From assembly GCA_029882215.1 (NCBI GenBank), contig JAOULC010000021.1, positions 1 to 56,287 of the forward strand: a stretch of DNA of 56,287 nucleotides, written 5' to 3'. Shown piece after piece: positions 1 through 9,995 of this stretch. The notes below the pieces were generated by a model. The model did no database searches and was not told the DNA's origin. It saw nothing but the letters and a program-made list of their open reading frames with translations. Position numbers and translations under genes: made by a program. Each line of letters opens with the position of its first letter. Position 1 is the first letter of the stretch. Origin of the DNA: Gammaproteobacteria bacterium (lineage in GTDB: Bacteria; Pseudomonadota; Gammaproteobacteria; SZUA-229).

Positions 1-358
1 TAAACGATTTTATTTTTAAAGCTCCTGATAAAGTGAGTGTTTATTATTACAAATATCGACTGTCAGTACTTACACTGTATATTTAATTTTTTGAATGAAC
101 TTTTTTCTTAATGATTAATAAATAATTGTTTAAAATCTAAGCATAATTGAATTAGTAATTATAAAGATAAAGTTTATAAAGATGTATTAACAGTCACTTT
201 AGACAATTTTTATAAAAATACAGTATTTTAAATATATACGGGCTACTACTTTTAGAATAGGGTGGCTATATTCCAAAAAAATCTATGTATTATCAATAAA
301 ATCGTTTAATCTTTATACCTCCCCTTTGTTCAGGAATCTTAGTTAATAAACTAGAACG
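1..358. other. AT-rich leader with no gene
   Basis: I see no convincing coding frame here. The stretch is very AT-rich and ends in the 5' region of the activase gene. A perfect 13-base inverted repeat sits at its two ends: TAAACGATTTTAT at 1-13 and its reverse complement at 296-308. The left copy touches the window edge, so its true extent is unknown. No standard promoter or FNR-type site could be assigned with confidence. Confidence 0.4.
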
Positions 359-3300
359 ATGAAGACTTCTATCTGCATAGGAATTGATATTGGCTCTACA
401 ACAGTTAAATGTACTGTTGTAGATATCGATAATATGGATGTAGTCTGGTCTCGTTATGAACGTCATGAGACTAGACAGGCTGAAAAAGTTCTCGAATTAT
501 TGACCTGTATTCATGCGCAGTTTCCTGATGTTTCAAATGAAAATATCAGGGTCTTTATTACAGGATCCGGTGCCGGGCCTTTAATTGATGTTATCGGTGC
601 GCGCTTTGTTCAGGAAGTCAATGCGGTAACACTGGCGGTAGAAAAATTACACCCAGATGTTAACAGTGTTATTGAGCTGGGTGGTCAGGATGCAAAAATT
701 ATTCTGTTTAAGGAAAACAAAGAAACCGGTGAACGTCATATAGCAACCTCCATGAATGATAAGTGTGCATCAGGCACCGGTGCCACAATTGATAAGTGTG
801 TGATGAAGGTTGGTATTAAGCATGATCAGTTAGCAACGCTAAAATATGACGAGAACAAAATCCATCATGTCGCTGCGAAATGTGGCGTCTTCGCTGAAAC
901 TGATATTGTAAACCTGATCAAATCGGGAGTACCTGCATCAGAAGTTTTATGTTCGCTTGCTGATGCAATTGTTATGCAAAATCTATCAGTATTAAGCCGC
1001 GGAAATATACTGAAAGAAAAAATCCTGTTACTCGGTGGTCCGAATAAATATTTACCTTTTTTACAGCAGTGCTGGAAACACAGAATTCCGCAAACGTGGG
1101 CTGAAAGAGGACATGATGTTTTGTCAGGGCCTAACAAAGATGAGCTGATTATTGTGCCAGATAATGCAGAGTATTATGCAGCCTATGGAGCCGTGGTATT
1201 TGGAATGGCAGAGCTTTCAGATAATACTGCTTATAACGGATTGGACGCGTTGTCAGAATTTATACATCATGGGCGGCAAGCAAATTTAAAAAGTGCCGAT
1301 GCAGGATTACATTCTGAAAGAACAGAGCTTATAGACTTTAAAAAAAAATATGCAATTCCGCTTTTCAAACCTAAACAGTATGCTCCCAGTACGACAATAA
1401 AAGGTTATGTCGGACTTGATGGTGGATCAACCAGTTCAAAAGCGGTTTTGATAGATCAACATGGCGAGCTGCTTTGTAAGCAGTATCAATTGTCAAAGGG
1501 TAATCCGATTGAGGATACTAAAGAATTATTAAGCCAGCTGAAAGAGTATGCTAAATCTCAGAGCTGTAAGCTTGAAGTGCTTGGATTTGGTGCAACAGGG
1601 TATGCTGCAGATGTATTAGAGAAATCAGTCTGTTGTGATGTTAACGTGGTTGAAACCGTAGCGCATATGATGAGTGCAAAAGTTGCCTGTGGTGATGATA
1701 TTGATGTTATTTGTGATATAGGCGGGCAGGATATAAAGGTATTATTTCTGCAGCATGGACAGATAAAAAATTTCAGGTTATCAAATCAGTGTTCAGCCGG
1801 TAACGGCATGTTATTGCAATCTATGGCTGACCAGTTTGGCGTTAGGGTTGAAGAGTTTTCTGATGTCGCCTTTAGCGCAAAATTGTCACCTAAGTTCAGC
1901 TATGGATGTGCCGTATTCCTTGATACGGACCGTGTAAATTTTCAGAAAGAAGGCTTTAGTAAAGAGGAGCTTTTTGCCGGTCTGGCCAGAGTACTGCCAA
2001 AAAATGTCTGGCAGTACGTCGTGCAAATTCCGCGTATGTCAGAGCTAGGGCGAAAGTTTGTTTTACAGGGTGGCACACAATACAATCTAGCTGCAGTTAA
2101 AGCACAGGTTGATTATATTAAAGCCCGGGTACCTGACGCTGAGGTGGTTGTTCATCCGTACTGCGGTGAAGCCGGTGCGATTGGAGCAGCGCTTGAAGCC
2201 AGGCGTAGTGTTATGCGACGCGGTTATTCCACGTTTATCGGTATAGATGAGACGATAGGACTTAAAGTAAGTTCACGCACCGACGAAGAAACACGCTGTA
2301 CATTCTGTATCAACAACTGTTCCAGAACATTTATTGATACAGAAACAGCCGGTGGCGAAATATCCCGTTATATCGCAGGTTTTTCATGTGAAAAAGGAAC
2401 TGTAGAATCTAAAGAAGCAGTGGTTTCTCTTAATCAGCAAAGAAAGAAATTGAAATCTGATTATCCAAATCTGGTCGACTATGAGGCAAATAGAGTTTTT
2501 CGCCAGTTGCCAGCAGAGAAAGATAAAGGTGTTGTACACAGTAATAGTGAGATAACTTATGGTTTCAAGCTAAAAAATATATTTTCATTATTCACAACAT
2601 GTAACAAGACCCATCAAGGTGATAATCTACAGCAGAAAATGCGTAAAAAAATTCGCATTGGAATACCACGGGTTCTTAATCACTATACAAATGCCCCGTT
2701 CATGCGGGCGTATCTGGAAGCGCTGGGACTGGCATCAAAAAACATTGTATTTTCTGAGCAGACTTCAGAAGACCTATGGAATGATGGTGGTAAGTATGGC
2801 TCGATCGATCCCTGCTATCCTGCAAAAGTATCTCTCGCTCACGTACATCATTTGATTTATAAAAAACACAGCCGTAAACCGCTGGATGTCATCTGGTTTC
2901 CCTGTATTACAAAAATCCAGAGTTTTACTACAGAAATGAAGGAATCAACGACCTGTCCTGTTGTTGCCGGTACACCCAAGGTAGTCAGTGCTGCGTTTAG
3001 CAAAGAAAAGAATTATTTCGAGACTAATAATATAAAATATTTAGACACAGCACTCGATTTCAGCGACAAGCTACTTTTGAAACAGCAGTTATTTAATACT
3101 TGGTCCGGTGTTTTGCAACTGACAGAAGAAGAAAATCACGCCGCCTGTCAGCGTGCCTGGCAAGCAATGGAAACTATTGATATAGACTTGCAGAGACGCG
3201 GTCTGGAACTATTAACAGAAGCAGAAAAAAATAATACGATAGTCCTGTTAATGTTAGGAAGGCCTTATCATAATGATCCAGGACTTAATCATGAAATCCT

Positions 3301-4051
3301 TGAAGATTTTCAGTCACTTGGTTACCCGATTATTTCAATCAGATCGATCCCTAAGGATCCTGGTTATTTATCACGTTATTTTAAAAATGATCTTGATAAA
3401 GGATTAATTAAGGATGTCTTTGATATTACCGATGTCTGGCCTGAAAACTATTCAGTTAATTCGGTTCAAAAAGTATGGGCGGCAAAGTTTGCGGCACGCC
3501 ATCCGCATGTTGCAGTTTTAGATTTATCAAGTTTTAAATGCGGACATGATGCACCAAGCTACGGGATTATCGAGCAGATTATTGCAACAAGTAAAACACC
3601 TTATATGGCAATGCATGATATTGATGCAAATAAGCCGGCAGGCAGTATAAAAATACGGGTGAAAACGTATGCCTACACGCTGCAAAGGTATCAGGAAAAA
3701 CTGAATGACCAGCTGAAAAAAATTAATGAACTGGAAAAAAGAGTTAAGAAGAAGAGAATTGAACTGCTGCAACACCACATCAAAAAATTTGATGATGTGT
3801 TAATGAATGATGATAAAGAAAAATGGTTGCAAATTGACAAGCAGTATCAACGGTACTTACAGGAGTCTGCCGATAAAGATGATGTCTTGACTGAAAAACC
3901 TATTGCTACAGATGAAGCCACAGTCACGGTCCATTTTAATGCAGGTTTTCAGCAAAGAAATAATAAAGATAATTTTGGTTCTAATGATAATCAACATATA
4001 GGTAATGGTTTCAGACAGGATAAACTGAAGCGGACTCAGGGCGTAAAATGA
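359..4051 (+). CDS. Double-module BadF/BadG/BcrA-type ATPase (acyl-CoA dehydratase activase-related, DUF2229)
   Basis: This is a 1230-residue relative of the ATP-driven electron activators of 2-hydroxyacyl-CoA dehydratases. There are two ASKHA-fold activase modules. Module 1 starts with GIDIGSTT and has ELGGQDAK, Cys136 in CASGTG and Cys175 in CGVFAETD. Module 2, from about residue 350, has GLDGGSTS, DIGGQD, Cys478 in CSAGNG and Cys517 in YGCAVFLDTD. Each module keeps its two cysteines 39 residues apart, as in HgdC, where such a pair from each subunit holds a [4Fe-4S] cluster. A cysteine motif CTFCINNC follows near residue 647, then a DUF2229/CoA-enzyme-activase region, a lysine-rich coiled coil (about 1100-1160) and a polar tail. 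It overlaps the next gene by four bases (ATGA). By family it should pass electrons to that partner using ATP. The substrate is unknown. Confidence 0.85.
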   Translation: MKTSICIGIDIGSTTVKCTVVDIDNMDVVWSRYERHETRQAEKVLELLTCIHAQFPDVSNENIRVFITGSGAGPLIDVIGARFVQEVNAVTLAVEKLHPDVNSVIELGGQDAKIILFKENKETGERHIATSMNDKCASGTGATIDKCVMKVGIKHDQLATLKYDENKIHHVAAKCGVFAETDIVNLIKSGVPASEVLCSLADAIVMQNLSVLSRGNILKEKILLLGGPNKYLPFLQQCWKHRIPQTWAERGHDVLSGPNKDELIIVPDNAEYYAAYGAVVFGMAELSDNTAYNGLDALSEFIHHGRQANLKSADAGLHSERTELIDFKKKYAIPLFKPKQYAPSTTIKGYVGLDGGSTSSKAVLIDQHGELLCKQYQLSKGNPIEDTKELLSQLKEYAKSQSCKLEVLGFGATGYAADVLEKSVCCDVNVVETVAHMMSAKVACGDDIDVICDIGGQDIKVLFLQHGQIKNFRLSNQCSAGNGMLLQSMADQFGVRVEEFSDVAFSAKLSPKFSYGCAVFLDTDRVNFQKEGFSKEELFAGLARVLPKNVWQYVVQIPRMSELGRKFVLQGGTQYNLAAVKAQVDYIKARVPDAEVVVHPYCGEAGAIGAALEARRSVMRRGYSTFIGIDETIGLKVSSRTDEETRCTFCINNCSRTFIDTETAGGEISRYIAGFSCEKGTVESKEAVVSLNQQRKKLKSDYPNLVDYEANRVFRQLPAEKDKGVVHSNSEITYGFKLKNIFSLFTTCNKTHQGDNLQQKMRKKIRIGIPRVLNHYTNAPFMRAYLEALGLASKNIVFSEQTSEDLWNDGGKYGSIDPCYPAKVSLAHVHHLIYKKHSRKPLDVIWFPCITKIQSFTTEMKESTTCPVVAGTPKVVSAAFSKEKNYFETNNIKYLDTALDFSDKLLLKQQLFNTWSGVLQLTEEENHAACQRAWQAMETIDIDLQRRGLELLTEAEKNNTIVLLMLGRPYHNDPGLNHEILEDFQSLGYPIISIRSIPKDPGYLSRYFKNDLDKGLIKDVFDITDVWPENYSVNSVQKVWAAKFAARHPHVAVLDLSSFKCGHDAPSYGIIEQIIATSKTPYMAMHDIDANKPAGSIKIRVKTYAYTLQRYQEKLNDQLKKINELEKRVKKKRIELLQHHIKKFDDVLMNDDKEKWLQIDKQYQRYLQESADKDDVLTEKPIATDEATVTVHFNAGFQQRNNKDNFGSNDNQHIGNGFRQDKLKRTQGVK

Positions 4052-5604
4052 AAAACAATAATGTATTTCAGATTGATTTTGATACGGTAGAAAAGGAAGT
4101 TCGGGCATATGAAAAAGAACAGTCGCTCGCGTTAAATATAGAGCCAAAGGTAAGTAATCAATGGATTGATAAAAACCCGAGAGAATTCAATAAAAGCCAG
4201 CGTGAGACCACTACCGTACTGTTTGGTGGATTGACTTTAATGCAGGATGTATTTATTCAGGCAGCCTGTGAGGGGCTGGGTTATAAATTCAAAGCACTTG
4301 ATTGCCCGGATAATGATGCTATGCAAATCGGCAAAGAATTCGGTAATCGTGGACAGTGTAACCCGACTTATTTTACCGTGGGTAATCTGCTTAAATACCT
4401 TATGTATTTGCGTGACCAGCAGGGCCTGAGTACACAGACCATCATTGAAAAATATATATTCACGACAGCAGGTGCCTGTGGGCCATGTCGTTTTGGTCTG
4501 TATGTGACGGAATACAGAAAAGCATTAAGAGATGCCGGTTTTGAAGGTTTCAGAATACTGTTGTTTGAAAGTAAAGGTGGCATTAATCAGGGCGGAGAGA
4601 AGCTCGGGCTGGACTTTAACAGAAGATTTTTTAAAGCTATGTTTAATGCCATTATTTTAGGTGATGTGGTTAATTTGCTGGGTTATCGTATGCGCCCGTA
4701 CGAAGTTAATAAAGGGCAGGTTGATAAGGTGTTGCTTGAGTGCCGGCAGTTAATAGTAAATAGATTACTAGCCAATAAAACTGTGATTCCTGCCTTACAT
4801 GAAAGCAAGCGCCTGCTTGATGTCGTGCCACTGGCCAGATTACAGGTGAAACCCAAGGTATCTGTTATTGGTGAGTTTTGGGCAATGACAACCGAGGGTG
4901 ATGGTAATTATCATCTGCAAAAATTTCTCGAGAAAGAAGGTGCTGAAGTCGATATACAACCGGTAACGAACTGGACATTATACATGATCTGGTCGGTCGG
5001 TTATGATATCAGCCAACAGCTAAAGCTTGGATTAAAGTGGCAGCAGAAACTGAAGTTACGTAAAAAATTAGTCTTGTTAAAACTGGCTGAGCTTGTGATG
5101 ACAATATGGTTTAAACGTTATGCCAATGCGATCGGTTTAAATGATTATCATCTGGCGGATATGCAGTCACTGGCAGCAGACAGTCATGAATACTATCCGA
5201 ATGAGTTGCGTGGTGGTGAAGGTCATATGGAAGTCGGCAAATTAATTCAGGCGGTTAAATACAAAAAGTCACATCTGGTTTTAAGTGTAAAACCATTCGG
5301 CTGTATGCCCTCATCGGGCGTGTCTGATGGTGTGCAGGCACTGGTCACAGGAAAATATCCTCAAGCAGCTTTTCTTGCGATTGAAACATCCGGTGACGGA
5401 GCTGTTAATGTATATAGCAGGATTCAGATGGCACTTTTCAAAGCAAGAGAAAAAGCACAACAAGATATGGATGGGGTAACGGGCAAATATTCTCTCGAAG
5501 TTGTTAAACAAAAAATTGGGAATAAACAGATCGTCTCAAGTTGGTACCCGAAGCACCGCTGTGCACTGACTGCGGCTAATCTGATCTATTCTCTTAATGA
5601 ATAA
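4048..5604 (+). CDS. HgdB-like / double-cubane-type iron-sulfur protein
   Basis: The 518-residue product resembles the 2-hydroxyglutaryl-CoA dehydratase component family (COG3581-like), the second half of what is often one long activase-dehydratase polypeptide. Visible candidate cluster ligands are Cys74, Cys86, Cys104 (in RGQCNP), Cys144 and Cys147 (in GACGPC), and Cys419 (in FGCMPSSGVSDG). The ATG lies inside the activase stop overlap, so translation is probably coupled. By family it is the electron acceptor of the activase and could be an acyl-CoA dehydratase or a double-cubane [8Fe-9S] reductase. The sequence alone does not decide. No CoA-transferase or fermentation genes are nearby, which weakens a simple amino-acid fermentation role. 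Confidence 0.75.
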   Translation: MKNNNVFQIDFDTVEKEVRAYEKEQSLALNIEPKVSNQWIDKNPREFNKSQRETTTVLFGGLTLMQDVFIQAACEGLGYKFKALDCPDNDAMQIGKEFGNRGQCNPTYFTVGNLLKYLMYLRDQQGLSTQTIIEKYIFTTAGACGPCRFGLYVTEYRKALRDAGFEGFRILLFESKGGINQGGEKLGLDFNRRFFKAMFNAIILGDVVNLLGYRMRPYEVNKGQVDKVLLECRQLIVNRLLANKTVIPALHESKRLLDVVPLARLQVKPKVSVIGEFWAMTTEGDGNYHLQKFLEKEGAEVDIQPVTNWTLYMIWSVGYDISQQLKLGLKWQQKLKLRKKLVLLKLAELVMTIWFKRYANAIGLNDYHLADMQSLAADSHEYYPNELRGGEGHMEVGKLIQAVKYKKSHLVLSVKPFGCMPSSGVSDGVQALVTGKYPQAAFLAIETSGDGAVNVYSRIQMALFKAREKAQQDMDGVTGKYSLEVVKQKIGNKQIVSSWYPKHRCALTAANLIYSLNE

Positions 5605-5803
5605 AATACGAGTTAGATAATAAATTGTTAAAAAAGATCTGTTTTCTTTATGTGTTCTCATTCAATCGCTATTATCTGATTGATTTATAAGGTTATATTT
5701 TTAATTTTCTGTCCACGGAATGATAGTGTTTGTTTGTTTATTGATGTGTTTTAGAGTGAGATATGCTCTAATTAGACGCTCTTTATTTTGAGTTATGAAT
5801 TAA

Positions 5804-6601
5804 ATGATTGTATACCCAGAAATTGACCCGGTTGCTATTAGCTTTGGTCCAGTCACTATCCACTGGTATGGACTGATGTACTTAACAGGCTTTGCTTTAG
5901 TCTGGATATTAGGAATGCACCGCGCGAAGCAAGCTGATTCCGGCTGGACTAAGCAGCAGGTCGAAGATCTTGTGTTTTTTGGTGCTGTGGGTTTGATATT
6001 AGGTGCGCGAATTGGCTATATACTGTTTTATAATTTCTCGGCTTTTATCGATAATCCTGTGATTTTATTTAAGGTATGGCAAGGCGGTATGTCATTTCAT
6101 GGTGGTGCTCTTGGCGTAATGGCAGCACTGGTTCTGTTTGCTAGAAAGTATAACAAACAGTATTTTGATATTACTGATTTTATGCTGCCTTTAGCACCAC
6201 CTGGTTTAATGGCGGGAAGGATGGGTAATTTTATAAATGCGGAACTGCCGGGGCGAGTTGCAGATCCAGACCTGCCATGGGCATTTGTTTATCCACATAT
6301 TGATAATCTTGCAAGACACCCGTCCTCCCTGTATCAGGCACTGACTGAGGGGCTGTTATTATTTATTATTCTATGGCTGTTTTCTTCATCTAAAAAACCA
6401 CGCATGGCTGTTTCGGGGCTTTTTTTATTAGCCTATGGATGTTTCCGTTTTACAACAGAGTTTTTCAGAGAGCCTGATGCACACATGGGATTTGTTGCTT
6501 TTGACTGGATGAGTCAGGGTCAGGTTTTATCAATACCAATGATTATCGCCGGCATGACGATTCTGCTGTTAGCCTATAGAAAACAGGGCCGGTCTTCATG
6601 A
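5804..6601 (+). CDS. lgt: Prolipoprotein diacylglyceryl transferase
   Basis: Lgt moves a diacylglyceryl group from phosphatidylglycerol to the lipobox cysteine of prolipoproteins in the inner membrane, the first step of lipoprotein maturation. The 265-residue protein has about seven membrane segments. It carries the family signature [14 protein letters not shown] near residues 138-151, and HGGALG earlier. Length is normal for the family. Its last bases overlap thyA (ATGA at 6598), and folA follows thyA by four bases, so lgt-thyA-folA look like one operon, as in many gammaproteobacteria. The window contains at least one likely Lgt client, the lipoprotein at 36281-39232. Confidence 0.96.
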   Translation: MIVYPEIDPVAISFGPVTIHWYGLMYLTGFALVWILGMHRAKQADSGWTKQQVEDLVFFGAVGLILGARIGYILFYNFSAFIDNPVILFKVWQGGMSFHGGALGVMAALVLFARKYNKQYFDITDFMLPLAPPGLMAGRMGNFINAELPGRVADPDLPWAFVYPHIDNLARHPSSLYQALTEGLLLFIILWLFSSSKKPRMAVSGLFLLAYGCFRFTTEFFREPDAHMGFVAFDWMSQGQVLSIPMIIAGMTILLLAYRKQGRSS

Positions 6602-7449
6602 AACAATATCTGGATTTATGTAAGCGGATCATAAATGAAGGTTACTGGATAGAAAATGACCGCACTGGTAAAAGGTGTCTTACCGTCATTAATGCTGATT
6701 TAACTTATAATGTCGCTGCTAATGAATTCCCGCTAGTGACCACCCGCAAGAGTTACTGGAAATCGGCCATAGCCGAATTTCTTGGTTATATTCGTGGTTA
6801 CGATAGTGCCGCAGATTTTCGTGCACTGGGTACAAAAACCTGGGATGCCAATGCCAATGAGAACAGTGCCTGGTTAAACAATTCATATCGTAAGGGTGAG
6901 GATGATATGGGACGCGTTTATGGTGTGCAGGGACGAAGCTGGAAAAAGCCCGACGGGGGGAATGTTGATCAGTTGCGTAAGATAGTCGATAACCTCAGCA
7001 AAGGCATTGATGACCGGGGGGAAATTTTAAGTTTTTACAACCCCGGTGAATTTCATATGGGTTGCCTGCGACCTTGTATGCATACACATACTTTTTCTCT
7101 GCTTGGTGATACGCTTTACTTAACGTCTTACCAGCGTTCGTGTGACGTACCTTTAGGTCAGAATTTTAATCAGTTGCAGGTTTTCTTTTTCCTGAAAATT
7201 ATGGCGCAGATCACCGGCAAGAAAGCGGGTCTGGCTTACCATAAAATTATTAACGCACATATCTATGAAGACCAGCTTGAGTTAATGCGAGACGTACAGT
7301 TAAAACGTGAGCCATTCGCATCACCGCAGCTAAATATCAATCCAGATATCAAATCTCTGGAAGATCTTGAAACATGGGTGACGATGGATGACTTTGAAGT
7401 GACGGGTTATCAGCATCATGAACCGATAGCTTACCCGTTTTCAGTTTAA
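6598..7449 (+). CDS. thyA: Thymidylate synthase
   Basis: ThyA methylates dUMP to dTMP using 5,10-methylenetetrahydrofolate and releases dihydrofolate. The 283-residue protein is of the somewhat longer Vibrio-like type. The catalytic cysteine is Cys160 in [11 protein letters not shown], rather than the PCH of E. coli ThyA. The nucleotide-binding stretch [15 protein letters not shown] and the C-terminal [11 protein letters not shown] are present. It starts inside the lgt stop codon. folA, which recycles the dihydrofolate this enzyme makes, begins four bases after its stop, so the pathway pair is kept together. Confidence 0.96.
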   Translation: MKQYLDLCKRIINEGYWIENDRTGKRCLTVINADLTYNVAANEFPLVTTRKSYWKSAIAEFLGYIRGYDSAADFRALGTKTWDANANENSAWLNNSYRKGEDDMGRVYGVQGRSWKKPDGGNVDQLRKIVDNLSKGIDDRGEILSFYNPGEFHMGCLRPCMHTHTFSLLGDTLYLTSYQRSCDVPLGQNFNQLQVFFFLKIMAQITGKKAGLAYHKIINAHIYEDQLELMRDVQLKREPFASPQLNINPDIKSLEDLETWVTMDDFEVTGYQHHEPIAYPFSV

Positions 7450-7453
7450 AAAT

Positions 7454-7945
7454 ATGACTATCTCAATTATCACTGCAATGGACCAAAATCGTCTGATTGG
7501 TAAAGATAATGCTCTGCCATGGAAAATTCCGGCTGACTTACAGTTCTTTAAAAAAATAACCATGTCTAAACCCATTGTTATGGGAAGAAAAACATTTGAA
7601 TCGATTGGCCGTCCATTACCGGGCCGACAGAATATTATTATCACCCGTGATAAAAGCTTTAGTGCCGAGGGCTGTGATATTGCCTGGTCGACAGAGCAGG
7701 CGCTTGAGCTGGCTGCGGATGCTGAAGAAATAATGATAATAGGTGGTGCAAATATTTATCAACAGTTTCTGGAAAGGGCGGATCGTATATACCTGACTTT
7801 GGTGCAGTCTGAGTTTGAGGGGGATGCCTGGTTTCCAGATATTGACCTCAGACAGTGGCAGCAATTAGAAAAAGAAGATCACAAAGCTGATGATAAAAAT
7901 GAAGCCGATTATAGTTTTCTTGTGATGCAGCGAAAAGAACTATAA
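7454..7945 (+). CDS. folA: Dihydrofolate reductase
   Basis: FolA reduces dihydrofolate to tetrahydrofolate with NADPH and is the target of trimethoprim. The 163-residue protein is of standard length. It begins with IITAMDQNRLIG, followed by ALPWKIPADLQFF with the substrate-binding acidic residue, then VMGRKTFESIGRPLPGR and MIIGGANIY of the cofactor site. It is the last gene of the lgt-thyA-folA run. About 590 bases of poorly coding sequence separate it from the convergent apaH. Confidence 0.96.
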   Translation: MTISIITAMDQNRLIGKDNALPWKIPADLQFFKKITMSKPIVMGRKTFESIGRPLPGRQNIIITRDKSFSAEGCDIAWSTEQALELAADAEEIMIIGGANIYQQFLERADRIYLTLVQSEFEGDAWFPDIDLRQWQQLEKEDHKADDKNEADYSFLVMQRKEL

Positions 7946-8532
7946 CTAACGCTACTATACTATATGAGTGATTAACAGATAAAAATTACCAACAAATAGC
8001 AGGCCTTATTCTGCAGCGTTGATAAATCAGAAATAGTATTTTATGAATTATTTGGCTCTGTGAACACCTCTTGCAACTCAGATCGGGCAGGCTTTGAAGT
8101 TAGTATCTTCTGATTCATTAAAACTATGGTTACACCATATCAGTATTCAAACAAAGTCTGCGATTCCTATTTTTACTGCAACAGTGGCTAATACATATCC
8201 TGAAGAGAAGATAAGAGTATCAGATTTTTAGCTAAAGCCAGGTTTAGTATTGTATAAAGTTTGTCCCAATCACAAAGGAGATAAATATCGGAGATACCTC
8301 TATCTGGATTGTATATTTGAAATACGGCAGGCTGATTGCTGGCACGCAATCAATTGCGAACTGACAGTATATGCTACAAAACTATCCCAAGATAAAGTAC
8401 AGTTGATCAGTGATAATGCTGATATGCGGGGTGTTTCTGAGCTGCCTGATGAGTACCGGAAAGAGTCATTACATAAAGCCTTCAATACTTCATCGTAACC
8501 AGCAGAAGTACATAAACAACTGGAAAAATAAA
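7946..8532. other. Intergenic stretch between folA and apaH
   Basis: The stretch between two convergent operons holds no recognisable gene, apart from the weak frame at 8250-8498. I saw no strong terminator hairpin, transposase remnant or RNA gene. Base composition is more AT-rich than the flanking genes. It may be decayed sequence. Confidence 0.4.
8250..8498 (+). CDS. Doubtful small open reading frame
   Basis: The frame encodes 82 residues from a TTG codon, with a weak AGG seven bases upstream. The product has five cysteines, no recognised domain and no membrane segment. It lies in a low-quality intergenic stretch. It may be a remnant of a decayed gene or no gene at all. I do not recognise it. 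Confidence 0.15.
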   Translation: MYKVCPNHKGDKYRRYLYLDCIFEIRQADCWHAINCELTVYATKLSQDKVQLISDNADMRGVSELPDEYRKESLHKAFNTSS

Positions 8533-9360
8533 CTAAAAAGGGGAAATGCCGTCAGAACAGTCTATTTGTGTTAGCTGTCTGTCAGGGCTGATTTTTAAAG
8601 CGCTTAATTTACCCTGCCATAAACAGCCGGTATCAATCGGATAAATATGCGGCTGCTTAATATTTGATAAGGTCGACCAGTGGCCAAATATGATGTCATC
8701 ATTTTTGCTTTCACGTTCTGTTACCAAAAACCAGGGTACTAAATCTTCAGGCTGACTGCCGACATTACCTTTGAATTTATAATCAGGCTGGCCATTTCTT
8801 CGACAAAAACGCATGCGGGTAAAGACGTTGGTGATAAAGCGATAACGATCCCATCCCTGCAAATCATCACTCCATTTTGGAGGATAGTTACCGTACATGT
8901 GCCTGAAAAACTCCTGCGGTTTATCCTGCTGTAAAACGCTTTCTATTTCCTGTGAGTATTGTTGTGCCTGTTGAATAGACCATTCGACAGGCAGGCCGGC
9001 ATGTACCATAGAGATGTTAAGGTCAGGGTCGTAATGGAAAAGTTTTTGAAACCGCAGCCAGTCAACCAGTTCGCTGAGATCATTGGCCTGCAGAATGTCG
9101 GAAAAGGTATCGTACTTTGCAGGTTTTGTGGAGAGGTATGCGACGGCAAGAAAATGTAAGTCATGATTACCAAGAACAGTAATGGCTGCAGTGTTTAGCT
9201 GTTTAATAAAACGAATGGTATCTAATGATTTCGGACCGCGATTAATAATGTCGCCACAAAACCAGAGCGTATCGGATGTACTGTCAAAGTTGATTTTATC
9301 CAGCAACCGTAACAGGTCATCAAAGCAGCCCTGTACATCGCCGATGGCATAAGTTGCCAT
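8533..9360 (-). CDS. apaH: Diadenosine tetraphosphatase (symmetrical)
   Basis: ApaH splits Ap4A into two ADP and also removes nucleoside-tetraphosphate caps from RNA in enterobacteria. The 275-residue protein shows the metallophosphatase motifs in order: AIGDVQGC at the N-terminus, FCGDIINRGP, LGNHDLH, and later histidines in MVHAGLP and GHWS. It is the last gene of the lptD-to-apaH operon on the minus strand. A methyltransferase gene has been inserted between apaG and apaH, ending three bases before the apaH start. Confidence 0.96.
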   Translation of the reverse strand: MATYAIGDVQGCFDDLLRLLDKINFDSTSDTLWFCGDIINRGPKSLDTIRFIKQLNTAAITVLGNHDLHFLAVAYLSTKPAKYDTFSDILQANDLSELVDWLRFQKLFHYDPDLNISMVHAGLPVEWSIQQAQQYSQEIESVLQQDKPQEFFRHMYGNYPPKWSDDLQGWDRYRFITNVFTRMRFCRRNGQPDYKFKGNVGSQPEDLVPWFLVTERESKNDDIIFGHWSTLSNIKQPHIYPIDTGCLWQGKLSALKISPDRQLTQIDCSDGISPF

Positions 9361-9363
9361 TTG

Positions 9364-9978
9364 TTATCCCTGTTCCTGGTGTTTTTCAACGAGTATAAAC
9401 CGAAACCAGCCATTGGCCAGTGCCGGTTCTTCATGCACCAGCATCAGATCTTGCCGTGAATTTAACAGCGTTTCAAAAATCACATCTGTGCGACTGGCAA
9501 TGTGTCTGCTGAACAGGTTAATAAACCGGCGTACCGGCGCGAATTCACCGGGCTTTAAAAATTTGTCAAAGATATGAATTCTGCCGCCAGGTTTTAGCAC
9601 ACGTGATGCTTCGCTCAGTGCTTTTTCCGGTTCGGGTACAACAGCGAGGAACAGGTGCATGATAACGACATCAAAACTGTTATCTGCAAATGGTAACGCC
9701 ATGCTGTCGGCTTGCTCTAATGTGATTGAGCAGGGGCTGCTGTCAGCACGTCGCTGAGCTTTTTTAAGCATAGCCGGTGTGATGTCTGTGCCGGTATAGT
9801 GGCAGCCTGTCTGCAGAAAGGGGATATCCAGACCACTGCCTATACCGTTGATGAGAATTTTTTTATCCGTTGCCTGCTCGATATAAGCAAAGCTGCGCTG
9901 ACGCCAGACTGCAGTGGCCTTTTGAATCAGCGGGTCATAGATGTATGCCAGTAAACTGTATGAGTGTTTAAGTGACAT
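9364..9978 (-). CDS. Class I SAM-dependent methyltransferase
   Basis: The 204-residue protein has a Rossmann-type methyltransferase fold. Motif I is ILINGIGSGLDIPFL, the acidic residue of motif II is in YTGTDITPAML, and motif IV lies in FADNSFDVVIM, followed by RVLKPGGRIHIFD. It is closest in style to UbiE/phosphatidylethanolamine N-methyltransferase-type proteins (Methyltransf_11), but the substrate cannot be read from the sequence. It sits between apaG and apaH with very short gaps, so it is probably cotranscribed. This gene is not part of the classical apaG-apaH arrangement. Confidence 0.85.
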   Translation of the reverse strand: MSLKHSYSLLAYIYDPLIQKATAVWRQRSFAYIEQATDKKILINGIGSGLDIPFLQTGCHYTGTDITPAMLKKAQRRADSSPCSITLEQADSMALPFADNSFDVVIMHLFLAVVPEPEKALSEASRVLKPGGRIHIFDKFLKPGEFAPVRRFINLFSRHIASRTDVIFETLLNSRQDLMLVHEEPALANGWFRFILVEKHQEQG

Positions 9979-9995
9979 TGCGCGTGAGCCGGCTG

